Translations under genes and position numbers: made by a program
Notes under the pieces: model-generated
Told to the model about the DNA's origin: nothing
What the model saw: the letters and a program-made list of their open reading frames with translations, nothing else
Database searches by the model: none
Assembly: GCF_000243415.2 (NCBI RefSeq)
Contig: NZ_KI912270.1
Span: 1,240,001-1,304,000 of the forward strand
DNA length: 64,000 nucleotides
From: Mycolicibacterium tusciae JS617
GTDB taxonomy: Bacteria; Actinomycetota; Actinomycetes; Mycobacteriales; Mycobacteriaceae
Direction of reading: 5' to 3'
Shown here: positions 50,413 through 60,837 of the stretch, in pieces
How positions within the stretch are numbered: the stretch's first letter is position 1
Layout of the letters: the number at the start of each line of letters is the position of its first letter

Positions 50413-53400
50413 TCAGCCACGACGCGCCGCCTCTTGGGCAAGCTGTACACGCGAGGTCAGCCCGAGCTTGGTGTAGATGTGGGTCAGGTGCGCCTGCACG
50501 GTGCGGGGTGAGACAAATAGCCGGGCGGCCACATCCTTGTTTCCCAGGCCTTCGCTGACCAGGCGGACGACGTCGAGCTCGGCACGTGTCAGCGACGCCC
50601 ATCCGCTGCTGGCGCGCTTGCGCTCGCCTCGACCGCGCTGCGCATAGGCGACAGCATCCTCAATCGAGAGCGCCGCGCCCTCGGACCACGCGGCGTCGAA
50701 ATCATTCTCGCCCAGGGCATCCCGAGACGCGGCGATCCGGGTGTTATCGTCGGTTTGGAGTACCTCGAAGCGCACTATGCCGATGTGTTGGCGGGCTGCG
50801 TCGGCGGCGCCGAACAGTCGCGCCGCTGACAAGTGGTTGCCTGTGTCGCTCGCCGCAATGGCCAGGCAGTCGAGCGCAAACGGAACGACGAGGACGCTCG
50901 CAAGTCGGACGGCCAAGTCGAGCGCGTCGTAGGCATCGCGTTCGGCAGCGTCGAGTTCGCCTTGTGCGATCTCCACGCGTGCGCGCGACGCCAACGAGAT
51001 CGGTGGATAGCAGCCGTTCGTCGCCGCTACAACGTCGTCGGCCCATCGACGGGCCGCAGGGAGATCGCCGCACGCCAACGCGGCCACTGCTGCCCAGTTG
51101 AAAGTGCCGGCGATCTGGGGATCCATGCCGGTGCGCTGGCGCGCTGCTTCCCATGCTTTCCGTGCCGCCGATGGATCTCCTGCCGCGAGGTGCACGAACC
51201 CGAGAATCGACAAGACAGTGCCTTCGTAGTACTCGAAAAGCTCGGATGCGCTTTGGCGGGCCGTTTCTGCCGCCTCTCGCGCGCCGGCCGCATCTCCTGT
51301 GTAGGCGAGCGCGGATGCCCGCATGACCGATGCGTACGTCGAGAACATCGTGTCGTGGACCCCAGCCGCCTCCTCGGCTAGTTGACCCAACCGAACGGCA
51401 GCTCCCGACATGTCGCTGCTGAAGATTTGCGCCCAGCACAGCGCCAAGCGGCACTGACGGGCAACGAAGGCGTCACCGATGCTGTCGGCAGTCTGAAGTC
51501 CTTCCTCTGCCGCAGGCTGAGCAGTGACCGGTTCGCCGACGATGAGAGCCGACAGAGCATCTAACGCGAGGATCTGCCCAAGCAACCGAGTATCGCCGAT
51601 TTCTCGCGCGAGCCCTGCCGCCTCGGCGAAGTAGGGCCCGGCCAGCTCGCGGTCGTGCTGGGCGAGGCCACCGCAGGCGGTCAGCGACCGCGCGACGAGC
51701 GCAGGGTCGCCAAGTTCCCGTGCCGTCGCCAGCGTTCGCTCGGCGTCGTCGAGTTCGATCGTCCTGCCGACGGTAAATAACATCAGCAGGGCCTTGTCCG
51801 CATACGCCCGCACACGCGCCGCCGATACGGCGCCACTGTCGCGCTGGGCATCGGCAAGCGCGGCGTCGAGCCAGTTCAATCCCTCCTGGATGCGTCCCCG
51901 TGTCAGCCACAGCGGTTGCAGCGACGATGCCAACCTCAGCGCAAGCTCAGCGTCCGAGTTTTCCCGACTCCATGCGAAAGCAGCTCGTAGATTGTCGATT
52001 TCGGTCTCCGCCCGGTCGATGAGCCGTTCGTGGTCGGCGTCGGCATGCGCGTCCAGCAGGGCGGCCATCGCTGTGTAGTGGTCGCGGTGACGAATCCGTA
52101 CGTCGTCACCTTCGCGGGCCTCGTGCAGTTTCTCCTGTGCGTACTGCCGCACGGTTTCCAGCAGCCGATAACGGGTGCCAAGTCGGGTGTCCTCTGCGAC
52201 CACCAGCGACTTGTCGACAAGCAGCGTGAGCTGATCGAGCACCTGGTAGCGCTCCGCGTCGGCGTCGCCCACGACAACTTGCGCGGAGTCGACATCGAAC
52301 CCGCCGAAAAACACCGCCAGCCTTCGGAACAACACCTGTTCCGGCTCACTCAACAACGCGTGCGACCAGTCCACCGATGCACGCAACGTCTGCTGACGGC
52401 GCACCGCGGTACGCGCGCCACCCGTCAGCAAGCGGAACTGGTCGTGCAAACTGCCCACGATCTCGTCCGGTGACAGCGCACGGACTCGGGCGGCGGCCAG
52501 TTCGATGGCCAGTGGCATGCCGTCGAGCCTGCGACAGATCTCGGTCACGGCTTCGCTGTTTTCTGCAGTGACCTGAAATCCGGGCTTGGTCCTGCGCGCG
52601 CGGTCGCTGAACAACTCGATGGCCTCGTCGGCCAGCGACAACGACGGCACCCGCCAGCTCACCTCGCCCGTCACGCCGATGGGTTCGCGACTTGTGGCCA
52701 GCAGAGTCAGCGCCGGGCAGGCGCCCAACAGGGCGATGACCAGTGCCGCGCTGGAGTCCAGCAGATGTTCGCAGTTGTCGAGCAGTATCAGCATGCGGCG
52801 ATCACGGATGAACCGCAGCAGTACGCCCATCGTCTGTTGACCGTGTTGGTCGGGCAGGCCCAGCGCGCGCGCCACCGTCACGGGCACCACGTCGGGATCG
52901 GTGATCGGCGCGAGGTCGACGTACCAAACCCCGTCGGCGAACTCGCTGGCCGTCTCGGCGCCAATCTGAACTGCCAGGCGCGTCTGGCCCGGCGCCGCCC
53001 GCGCCGGTCAGCGTGACGAGCCGGTTGTTGGCGAGCGCCTCGCGGATGGCGCTGATTTCCGCCGTTCGTCCGATGAAGCTCGACAGCTGCACCGGAAGAT
53101 TCTCGGTCACAACAGTATTGGCGGTGCGCAGCGGCGGAAAGTCATTGTGGAGATCGGGGTGGCAGAGTTGCACCACCCGTTCGGGGCGGGGCAGATCACG
53201 CAGCGGATGGGTGCCGAGGTCCATCAAGGTGACGTCGGGCGGGAGTTGGTCGACGACAAGCGGCTCCGTCGCACCCGAGAGCACTGTCTGGCCGCCGTGC
53301 GCAAGGTCTCGTAGCCGGGCGGTGCGGTTGATCGTCGGGCCGATGTAGTTTCCTTCGTCGCGTAGGTGTACGTCGCCGGTGTGCACGCCGACGCGCAACT

Positions 53401-53692
53401 TGATCGGTGCCAATGGCGCTCGCTGCAATTCAAGGGCACAGGCCACAGCGTCGGCAGCGCGTGCGAACGCGATCACGAAGCTGTCGCCCTCGCCCTGCTC
53501 AACCGGACGCACCCCGTGGTGTGTGGCGACGGCGTCGGACAGTGTCTGGTCGAGGCGTGCGACGGCGGACTTCATCTGCTCGGGCTGGGTCTCCCATAAC
53601 TGCGTGGAGCCCTCGACGTCGGCCAGCAGCAACGTGACCGTGCCGGTCGGAAGCTCGCTCATGTCTACGTCGCCCCAGCTAGTTTCGCTCAT
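50413..53692 (-). pseudogene. LuxR-type regulator 1 (cyclase homology + NB-ARC ATPase + LuxR HTH), frameshifted
   Basis: Starting at ATG 53692 (MSETSWGDVDMSELPTGTV) the protein carries a class-III cyclase-like domain (LLADVEGSTQLWE, GEGDSFVIAF, INRTARLRDL), then the ATPase opening LTGAGGAG. One extra C in the CCC at 52988-52990 shifts the frame exactly at Walker A. Corrected, the sequence continues GQTRLAVQIGAE, so the Walker A Lys is also replaced by Gln. Downstream, in the other frame, come LILLDNCEHLL, a long TPR-like region and a C-terminal LuxR HTH (LTRAELDVVRLVSEGLGNKDVA, then SPRTVQAHLTHIYTKLGL). About 1,092 aa if repaired. The family resembles M. tuberculosis Rv0386, Rv1358 and Rv2488c. 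Divergent from P450 1. Confidence 0.85.
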
Positions 53693-53705
53693 GCTAGCCA
53701 GCATG
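53690..53705. promoter_or_regulatory. Palindrome over the regulator 1 start codon
   Basis: CATGCT AGCC AGCATG, a perfect 6-bp inverted repeat; its left CAT is the reverse complement of the regulator ATG. Related sequences sit at the same place in cassettes 2 and 3. A second conserved block, AACATCAGCGAAAT, follows at 53724-53737, and a 12-bp palindrome GCGTACGTACGC (53762-53773) is unique to this cassette. Confidence 0.55.
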
Positions 53706-53842
53706 CGGTGACCTGCAGCACAGAACATCAGCGAAATCGCCAATAGTTGCGGCGTAGGCATGCGTACGTACGCGTCCTGGCGTCGTGGATTTGGGCGTAT
53801 TGGCCGATGGCCACTCGTCGTTGTTGCCGGATCGTCGACGCC

Positions 53843-54634
53843 ATGACCAGTGACATCACAAATATCGGACTACCTACCCTCCTCTACAAGAACGATCGAA
53901 ACCCTGATGAGCTCCATGCAGAATTCGCTGAAGCCTTGCGCCAAGGTCCGATTGCAATCGGCCCCTATGGACCCGAGCTGCTCAGCTACGACCTGGTGCG
54001 CACGGTGTTCAGGGACTCCCGGTTCGTCACACCGAAGGGCATCGCCCTTTCAATGCAGGGCATCACGTCCGGGCCGGTCTGGGACCGGGTCACCACACAC
54101 CTGCTCAACCTCGACGGCGCCGAGCATCAACGGCTTCGCCGGCTGGTCGCGAAGGCGTTCACCCCACGCGCCGCCGAACGGATGCGCAGCGCATGCGTCG
54201 AGGTCATAACCGAGCTGGTGGACAAGCACGTGGCGACGGGGCACTGCGACGTCGTCGCCGATATCGCCAGGCCGTATCCGGTTCTGATCATCTGTGCGCT
54301 GCTTGGCGCACCGCGTGTGGACTGGAAGCTCTTCTCGCAGTGGACCGATGACATCACCAAGGGTTTCGGTATGGACGTCGCCGCACAGACACCAGCCATC
54401 GTTCGAGGTTGGGAGCGACTCGAGGCCTATATCGACCAAATGATCGTGATCCGGCGCACGTCGCCCGGCGACGATCTGATCTCAGAGCTCATCCGGGCAG
54501 AGGACGACTGCGACCGACTCACCCACGACGAGATGGTCAGCCTGGCGGCGACCCTGCTCCACGCCGGCACCGATACCACCCGCAACCAGTTGGCCGCGAC
54601 CGCCGTGGGTTCAGGATTTCTGAAGGTGCTTTAG
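53843..54634 (+). pseudogene. Cytochrome P450 1, truncated before the heme-binding region
   Basis: 263 aa of about 409. From ATG 53843 (MTSDITNIGLPTLLYKND) it aligns throughout with P450 2 up to the oxygen-binding I-helix (HAGTDTTRNQLA, about residues 241-252), then leaves homology and ends GSGFLKVL-stop. The ExxR motif and the FGGG..CLG heme-thiolate motif are absent, so no active P450 can be made. The break coincides with the tandem-duplication junction at about 54598, where coding sequence is joined to a copy of the nitroreductase upstream region. Confidence 0.88.
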
Positions 54635-54681
54635 CCGGAACCCAGGGCTACGCCGACAGTTGAAGTGTTTCACCGTTCCGG
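54598..54681. repeat. Duplication junction: remnant of the nitroreductase 5' region
   Basis: Begins GACCGCCGTGGGTTCAGG as at 50322. On the minus strand it still reads PAKAPSEILNPRR, close to [13 protein letters not shown] upstream of the 49910 gene, and then carries the 47-nt CCGGAAC/GTTCCGG block (54635-54681). It marks where the second 4.3-kb unit starts. Confidence 0.85.
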
Positions 54682-56803
54682 TTGGTATTCAGCCACGACG
54701 TGCCGCCTCCTGTGCGAGCTGCACCCGCGACGTCAGCCCAAGTTTCGTGTAGACGTGGGTCAGGTGGGCTTGCACGGTGCGAGGTGAGAGAAAGAGCCGT
54801 GCAGCGATGTCTTTGTTGCCCAGCCCTTCTTTGACCAGCCGGACGACATCGTGTTCGGCAGGGGTTAGGGATTCCCAGCCGCTGGACGCGCGTTTGCGTT
54901 CGCCGCGACCGCGCTGCGCGTAGCCGATGGCCTCCTCGGTGGTCAAAGCCGCACCCTCTGCCCATGCGGCATCGAAGCCGTTCTGGCCCATCGCTTCACG
55001 CAGTGCGGTGACCGACGCCTCGTAGTCGGCCTCGTGGACTTTGAACCGCACCTGGCCCCTGCGCTGTCGGCATGCGTCGGCTGCGCCGAATAGGCGGGCG
55101 GCTCGGTGGCTGTCGGCGCCGCTGCTCAGATCGGCGAGGCAGTCGAGAGTGTCTGGAAGATGAAGGTACACCCCAGTGTTTTTCGCACAGTCGAGGGCGC
55201 CGTGCGCATCGCGCTCCGCTTCATCTCGCTCGCCTTGGGCATTCCTTACTCGGGCGCGGGCCAGAAGTGCCGCGACTAGGTGCCAGCCTGTTCCGACCGC
55301 GACAGCTTCGTCGGCCCAGGAGCGGGCCGCTGCGAGATCACCCCCGGCCCGCGCTGCCTCCACGGCGTTGAAGGCGCGTTGCGCCGCGGCCAACTCGGGC
55401 TGCGCCACAGACATGTAGCGCCAAGCCGCCTCGCTTGCAGCTTCAGCGGCCGCGACATCGCAGCTGGCCAGTGACGCTGCGGCCGCCGCGGCATGTCCCA
55501 TCCCCAAGAAGTACTCGCCGAGATCGGGGGCGGCCTGCAGCGCTGCGTCGGCGAGGTCACGTGCGAGGCGCACCTCTCCCCGGTGCGCATGCGCAATGCT
55601 CATTCCCATGAGGCCAGCCGGTTTGAGAAGTTCATCGTGCGCCGCCTCGCACTCGGCTATCTCGGTTGCGAATTGTGCGATGGCGTCTGCTAGATCGCCC
55701 TGCATCAGACGCGCCATCGCAAGACTCATACGACACATTCGCGCGTCGGTCCGGTCACCGATTGTCTCCGCGAGAACTCGTCCTTCCTCTGCGGCCGTTT
55801 GCGTTGCGATTGGGTCGCCGAGCCCAATTGCGGTGTTTGATTGCCAGGCGAGGATCTGGCTCAACCGCCATTGGTCGCCGATTGTGCGGGCAAGCCCCAT
55901 CGCCTCGGTGTAGTAGGCGTTGGCCGCTTCGGCGTCGTAGTTGATGCCCGCGCTTCTCCCGCAGGCAGTCAAGACTCGTGCTAGGAGCGCCGGATCGCCG
56001 ACCTCACGCGCAGTTGCCAGGGCTCGCTGGGCCGGTGGCGCGCTATCACCGACAAGACTCGCGAGCGCGGACTTGTCGGCCAGCGCGCGGGCGAGCATTG
56101 GGGCCCCGACCTTGAGATCGTCCACGTTGTCGGTCAGTGCGGCGTTGAACCACGCCAAGCCCTCCAAGTTCCGGCCCCGGGTGAACCACAGCGGTTGCAG
56201 CGACGACGCGAGATCCAACGCATGTTCGATGTCGGAATTCTCAATGCTCCAGCCGAAAGCGCTTCGCAGATTGTCCATCTCGATGTCTGCCTGCTCGGCG
56301 CGTTCTTCGTAGTCGGTGCGTCCCGGCGCGTCGAGTAACGCAGCCATCGACGTGTAGTAGTCGCGGTGACGATCACGTGTGCTGTCTGCTTCGCCGGATT
56401 CGCCCAGCTTCTCGAGTGCGTACTGACGCACTGTTTCCAACAGGCGGTATCGCGTTTGCCCTCCGGAGTTTTCGGCGACGACGAGCGACTTGTCGACAAG
56501 TAGGGTGAGCTGATCCAAGACTTGGTAGCGCTCGATGTCGTCGGCGCCGGCGATCGCCTGAGCGGCGTTGAGGTCAAAGCCGCCTAGGAACACTGCAAGC
56601 CGGCGGAACAGGATGCGTTCGGTTTCGGTGAGCAGTGCGTGCGACCAGTCCACCGATGCGCGCAACGTCTGCTGGCGCCGCACTGCTGTGCGGGAACCAC
56701 CTGTCAGCAACCGGAAACGGTCATGGAGTCCGTCGACGATCTCCGTCAGCGAAAGCGTCCGCACCCGCGCCGCGGCCAGCTCAATCGCTGATATGGGGAG
56801 TGG

Positions 56804-57092
56804 TTTGTCAAGTGGGCAGGGTGAAGCGGCGGCCGCAACCGTCGCTGCGGCCGCCGCTTCGTTGACCAGGTGAGCGTTCGTGGGTGCCGAGCGTGTCGTG
56901 TCGACGCGTGTCAGTCTGATATGCGCGGGTTGGTTACCGCAGGACGGGTCTTCGAGTCGGAGTGGATCGCAGGTCTAGTAATCGAGCGTGATCAGTTGCA
57001 GGGCAACATGATTGCTCATAGCGATTTCCGCGGGTCACTCCAAGACGCTTGCCGATCACCTCGATACGGACACCTGGACGATTCAGTTGTTC
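56804..57092 (-). ncRNA. Candidate bridge-RNA region of IS110-family copy 1
   Basis: Non-coding 3' region of the element. It has a perfect 15-bp hairpin (GAAGCGGCGGCCGCA at 56823-56837 with 56846-56860, 8-nt loop). It contains CTGATATG (56916-56923), equal to the left element junction, GTCTAG (56973-56978), equal to the right junction, and TAGCGATT (57019-57026), whose complement AATCGCTA matches the copy 1 target site across the CT. These are the kinds of sequences a bridge RNA would carry. RNA ends are not determined. Confidence 0.45.
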
Positions 57093-58229
57093 TCAGTCGT
57101 CCATGACGGCCAACGACCAGCACCAGCCGGCCAACTCGCGGGCGATGGCGGCATTGGCCACCACTGGACGCTTGCGGCGTTCGTTGAACCGCAGCCAGCG
57201 GGCGTGCAGTCGCCGGTTGGCGGCCTGCCCGCGAGCTCGCGCTGCCGGTGGGGCGGCATCCCAGCGACGCCGCATCACCTCACCGGGCCGATACGACGGC
57301 CGGTGATGCCAAGCCGCCTCGATCAACAACCGGCGGGCGTGGCCGTTGCCGGTGCGGGTCAACCCGCCCTGGACCCTGTTGTCTCCCGAGGAGTACTCGC
57401 ATGGCACCAGCCCCAGATAGGCGCCGATCGAACGCCCGCTCAGCCGGTGCCAGTCGCCGATCTCGGTGGCCAACCCGAACGCCGTCAACGTCGAGACCCC
57501 GCGCAGACACCCCAGCCGCGTCACCACCGGGGTGAACGTGGAATCGGCGGCCATCGCGGTGATCGCCGCATCCAGGCGGCCCCGGCGAGCGGTGGTGGTC
57601 AACACCGTGTCGAAGGCGGTGTCATAGGCGATCGCCAGCGCGGGGTCGTCGAACCGCTGGCTCTGCAGCCACCGTTCGTGATTTCGTGACCAGGCCGTTC
57701 CGCCGTAGTAGACGATCCCTCGGCGCAGCAGCAGCTTCGAGAGCCGATGACGGGCGGCCATCAGGTCCTTGCGGCAGGCCTCCCGCGCCCGGAACAGATC
57801 ACGCGCAGATTCCTGCTCCACGCTGGGGATCTCGACTTCGACGATCTCGCCCAGATGCAACAACCGGGCCAGATGACGGGCATCGCGCTTATCGGTCTTG
57901 ACCCGATCGCCGACCGGGCGCTGCAACTTCGACGGCGCGGCGACCGAACACCTGATCCCGGAGGCATTGATGCTGCGGGCCAACACGAAACCCGTCGGGC
58001 CCGCCTCATAGGTCGCAGCAACCGGCCCGGGCAGATCACCCAACCACGCCAGAATCTCCCCGTGATCCGGAGTCAACCGCCGCTCGAAGAGCTCCCCGGT
58101 CTCACCATCAAGACCGCATGCGACCACCGATCGTGCGTGCACATCCAAACCAACACTCGTACGCTGAACCTTCACTGGGGCCTCCCACATCTGTGGCTCT
58201 ACCGGCCAGGACCACATTCCTGTCGGCAA
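57093..58229 (-). CDS. IS110-family DEDD recombinase, copy 1
   Basis: 378 aa. N-terminal RuvC-like DEDD domain: GLDVHARSV (Asp), TYEAGPTGF (Glu) and DRVKTDKRDARHLARLL (Asp pair). C-terminal Transposase_20 domain: LRGVSTLTAFGLATEIGDWHRLSG, then YLGLVPCEYSSGDNRVQGG, which would hold the catalytic Ser, then TRTGNGHARRLLIEAAW. All key residues are present and the frame is intact, so it is probably active. The start is uncertain: MPTGMWSWPVEP at 58229 or MWEAPVKVQRTS at 58190. Amino-acid sequence identical to copy 2. Confidence 0.95.
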   Translation of the reverse strand: MPTGMWSWPVEPQMWEAPVKVQRTSVGLDVHARSVVACGLDGETGELFERRLTPDHGEILAWLGDLPGPVAATYEAGPTGFVLARSINASGIRCSVAAPSKLQRPVGDRVKTDKRDARHLARLLHLGEIVEVEIPSVEQESARDLFRAREACRKDLMAARHRLSKLLLRRGIVYYGGTAWSRNHERWLQSQRFDDPALAIAYDTAFDTVLTTTARRGRLDAAITAMAADSTFTPVVTRLGCLRGVSTLTAFGLATEIGDWHRLSGRSIGAYLGLVPCEYSSGDNRVQGGLTRTGNGHARRLLIEAAWHHRPSYRPGEVMRRRWDAAPPAARARGQAANRRLHARWLRFNERRKRPVVANAAIARELAGWCWSLAVMDD

Positions 58230-59451
58230 CCCACGTTCACATGTGAGCGGGGCCCCAGCCCCTCATACCGTCTAGCGGCATGCCATCGAGCCGGGCGCAG
58301 ATCTCTGCCACAACGGCGGAGTTGTCGCCGGTCATGGCGAACGCGGCCTGTGCTAGGCGGGCACGGTCGGCGAACAACGCGATGGCGTCCTGCCCCAGAG
58401 ATAGGGAGGGCACCTGCCAGGTCGCTTCGCCCGTCACGCCGAGCGGTTCACGACTCGTGGCGAGCACCGTCAGTCCCGGAGCGGCGGCGAGCATTTCAGC
58501 GACCAGTCTGGCGCTGGCGTCTAGCAGGTGCTCACAGTTGTCCAGCACGATCATCATCTGGTGGTCGTGGATGAACCGCAGCAGCGTATCCATCGTGGAC
58601 CGGCCCGGTTGATCCGGTAAACCGAGCGCGCGAGCCGCCGTGACCGCCACCACATCTGGATGGGTGATCGGCGCTAGGTCGACGTAGAAGACACCATCGC
58701 GGAACTCGTTGGCGATCTGGGCCGCGACATGCACCGCGAGTCGCGTCTTGCCCACCCCACCCGCACCGAACAGGGTGACCAGCCGACCGGCGGCCAACGT
58801 TTCGCGCAGACTCGCCATTTCGGCTTGGCGCCCGACAAAATTCGTCAGCTGGACCGGAAGGTTATGGGCGAGAAGGGTGCTCGGTGTGCGTAGCGGCGGG
58901 AAGTCGTTGCACAGGTCGGGATGGCACAGCTGAACGACCCGTTCGGGCCGGGGCAGATCGCGCAGCGGGTGGCTGCCGAGGTCAGCCAACCACGCCGCTG
59001 CCGGGAGCTGGTCGATGACCAAGTCACTTGTCGTGGCCGACAACACGGTCTGGCCACCGTGGGCTAGGTCGCGCAGCCGCGCGGTGCGGTTGATCGCCGG
59101 CCCGACGTAGTTGCCTTCGTCGCGTAGTCGCACCTCGCCGGTGTGCACACCGATGCGCAGCCTGATCGGCGCCAGCGGGGCGCGCTGCAAGTCCACCGCG
59201 CAGGCCACCGCGTCCGACGCGCGCGCGAACGCGATCACAAAGCTGTCGCCCTCGCCCTGCTCGACCGGCCGAACACCGTCACGGACAGCGATCGCCTCGG
59301 ACACTGCCCGATCCAGGCGAGCGATGGCCGCCGCCATCTCGTCGGGCTGGGTTTCCCACAGTCGTGTGGAGCCCTCGACGTCAGCCAGCAGCAGCGTCAC
59401 CGTTCCAGTTGGCAGCTCGCTCATGCCCACGTCGCTCCACTCGATTTCGCT

Positions 59452-59467
59452 CATGTTAGCCAGCATG
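59452..59467. promoter_or_regulatory. Palindrome-like block over the regulator 2 start codon
   Basis: CATGTTAGCCAGCATG, one change from the cassette 1 palindrome, followed at 59486-59499 by AACATCAGCGAAAT. It lies in the 153-bp gap between divergent regulator 2 and P450 2. Confidence 0.5.
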
Positions 59468-59607
59468 CGGTGACGCATAGCGCAAAACATCAGCGAAATA
59501 GCCAATAGTGCGAGCAACGCGACCTGCCGATATAAGCGTCTGGGCGGGCCGTGGATTTAGGCACTTCAGCCGATGACCACTTCCGGTCCCGCTCGGATAG
59601 TCGACGC

Positions 59608-60837
59608 ATGACCATCGACACGCGCACATCCAGCGTTTTTGACCCCGCACTGCCGACCATCTCCTATGAAGACGCGGCGGACCCCGAGGAAGCCCACAGG
59701 ATCATCCGGCAGGCCCGGCAGCAGTCGCCAATCGCCATAGGCCCCTACGGGCCCGAGGTGCTCACCTATGACCTGGCGCGCACCGTCCTGCGCGATCCGC
59801 GGTTTGCCATGCCGCAGGGCATCGGCCTTGTGGTCCAAGGCATCACCTCCGGCCCAGTCTGGGACCGAGTCACCAAACTGCTGATCAGCCTCGACGGCGC
59901 CGAACACCACCGACTCCGGCGGTTGGTATCACGGGCGTTCACCCCGCGCGCCGCCCTACGTATGCGCGCCGCGTGCATCGACGTCATCACGGAGTTGATC
60001 GACGCGCACACCGCCACCGGCGGCTGCGACATCGTCGTCGACATCGCGCGGCCCTACCCCGTGCCGATCATCTGCGCCCTTCTCGGCGCGCCCCGCGAGG
60101 ATTGGCACCTGTTCTCCCAGTGGGCCGATGACATCAGCAAGGCATTCGGAGTCAACGTCGCCGACGACGCTCTCGCCATCCTGCGCGCGTGGGAGCAACT
60201 CGAGGCCTACGTCGAGGACTTGATTGCCGCACGGCGGCATTCCCTAACCGATGACCTTATCTCCGAGCTCATCCGAGCCGAAGACCACGGCGACCGGTTG
60301 ACCCACGACGAGCTGGTCAACCTCGTTGCGATCCTGCTCAACGCCGGAACCGACACCACCCGCAACCAGCTAGCCGCCGCAGTCCAAGTCTTATCCGGCC
60401 ATCCCGACCAGTGGGCGCTGCTCGCCGACCATCCGGAACTAGCGCCACAAGCAGTCGAGGAATTAATCCGGCACACCCCCATCGTCTTCACCAGCCTGCG
60501 CGTCGCCACCCACGATGTCGAACTCGGCGGCATACTCATCCCGGCGGGCACGTTCGTCATCGCCAACACAGCCTCGGCCAACCGCGACCCATCCGTATAC
60601 GACAATCCCGCCCGTCTCGACATCACCCGCGACGGTCCACCGGCCATCTTGACCTTCGGCGGCGGTGTGCACTACTGCCTGGGAGCACATCTCGCACGAC
60701 TCGAACTCACCGAGGCGCTATGCGTCATCACCCGGCGCATACATAACCCCCGCCGCAGCGGTCCTGCGCCATGGAAGCCGATCATCGGGATATCCGGCCC
60801 GACAACACTTCCCGTCGAATTCGACACCGGGCGCTGA
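59608..60837 (+). CDS. Cytochrome P450 2 (intact)
   Basis: 409 aa from ATG 59608 (MTIDTRTSSVFDPALPTISY). I-helix NAGTDTTRNQLAA (about residues 247-259), ExxR in VEELIRHTP, and the heme-thiolate motif FGGGVHYCLGAH (about 351-362) are all present. Soluble bacterial class-I P450 needing ferredoxin and a reductase, neither of which is nearby. Family number and substrate cannot be given. Its divergent partner regulator 2 is split by the IS, so its control may be altered. Confidence 0.93.
   Translation: MTIDTRTSSVFDPALPTISYEDAADPEEAHRIIRQARQQSPIAIGPYGPEVLTYDLARTVLRDPRFAMPQGIGLVVQGITSGPVWDRVTKLLISLDGAEHHRLRRLVSRAFTPRAALRMRAACIDVITELIDAHTATGGCDIVVDIARPYPVPIICALLGAPREDWHLFSQWADDISKAFGVNVADDALAILRAWEQLEAYVEDLIAARRHSLTDDLISELIRAEDHGDRLTHDELVNLVAILLNAGTDTTRNQLAAAVQVLSGHPDQWALLADHPELAPQAVEELIRHTPIVFTSLRVATHDVELGGILIPAGTFVIANTASANRDPSVYDNPARLDITRDGPPAILTFGGGVHYCLGAHLARLELTEALCVITRRIHNPRRSGPAPWKPIIGISGPTTLPVEFDTGR

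Larger units (their letters stand above)
56790..58273 (-). mobile_element. IS110-family (IS1111-like) element, copy 1, inside regulator 2
   Basis: 1,484 bp if the terminal CT is counted. Limits come from comparing with copy 2 and from exact restoration of regulator 2. CT lies on both sides of the insert (56788-56789 and 58272-58273). Imperfect subterminal inverted repeats: TATGGGGAGTGG (56792-56803) and, reverse-complemented, TATGAGGGGCTGG (58255-58267). The recombinase is followed by about 300 nt of non-coding DNA, the IS1111-type layout. Confidence 0.9.
54689..59454 (-). pseudogene. LuxR-type regulator 2, split by an IS110-family element
   Basis: The N-terminal part, 59454 down to about 58274, reads MSEIEWSDVGMSELPTGTV, a cyclase-like domain (ADVEGSTRLWE, GEGDSFVIAF, INRTARLRDL) and an intact Walker A GAGGVGKTRLAV with MIVLDNCEHLL. 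It breaks off in CARLDGMPL. The C-terminal part resumes at about 56789 with AIELAAARVRTLSL and runs through the TPR-like region to the LuxR HTH (LTPAEHDVVRLVKEGLGNKDIA). Removing 56790-58273 rejoins MPL-AIEL in frame and gives 1,093 aa, matching regulator 1 in length. Unlike regulator 1 it keeps its Walker A lysine. Divergent from P450 2. Confidence 0.9.

Noticed and set aside
57012..57689. 225-codon plus-strand frame within the IS110-family element (also at 61337)
   Set aside because: Antisense to the recombinase and rich in Gln/Arg/Gly; repeated only because the IS is repeated.
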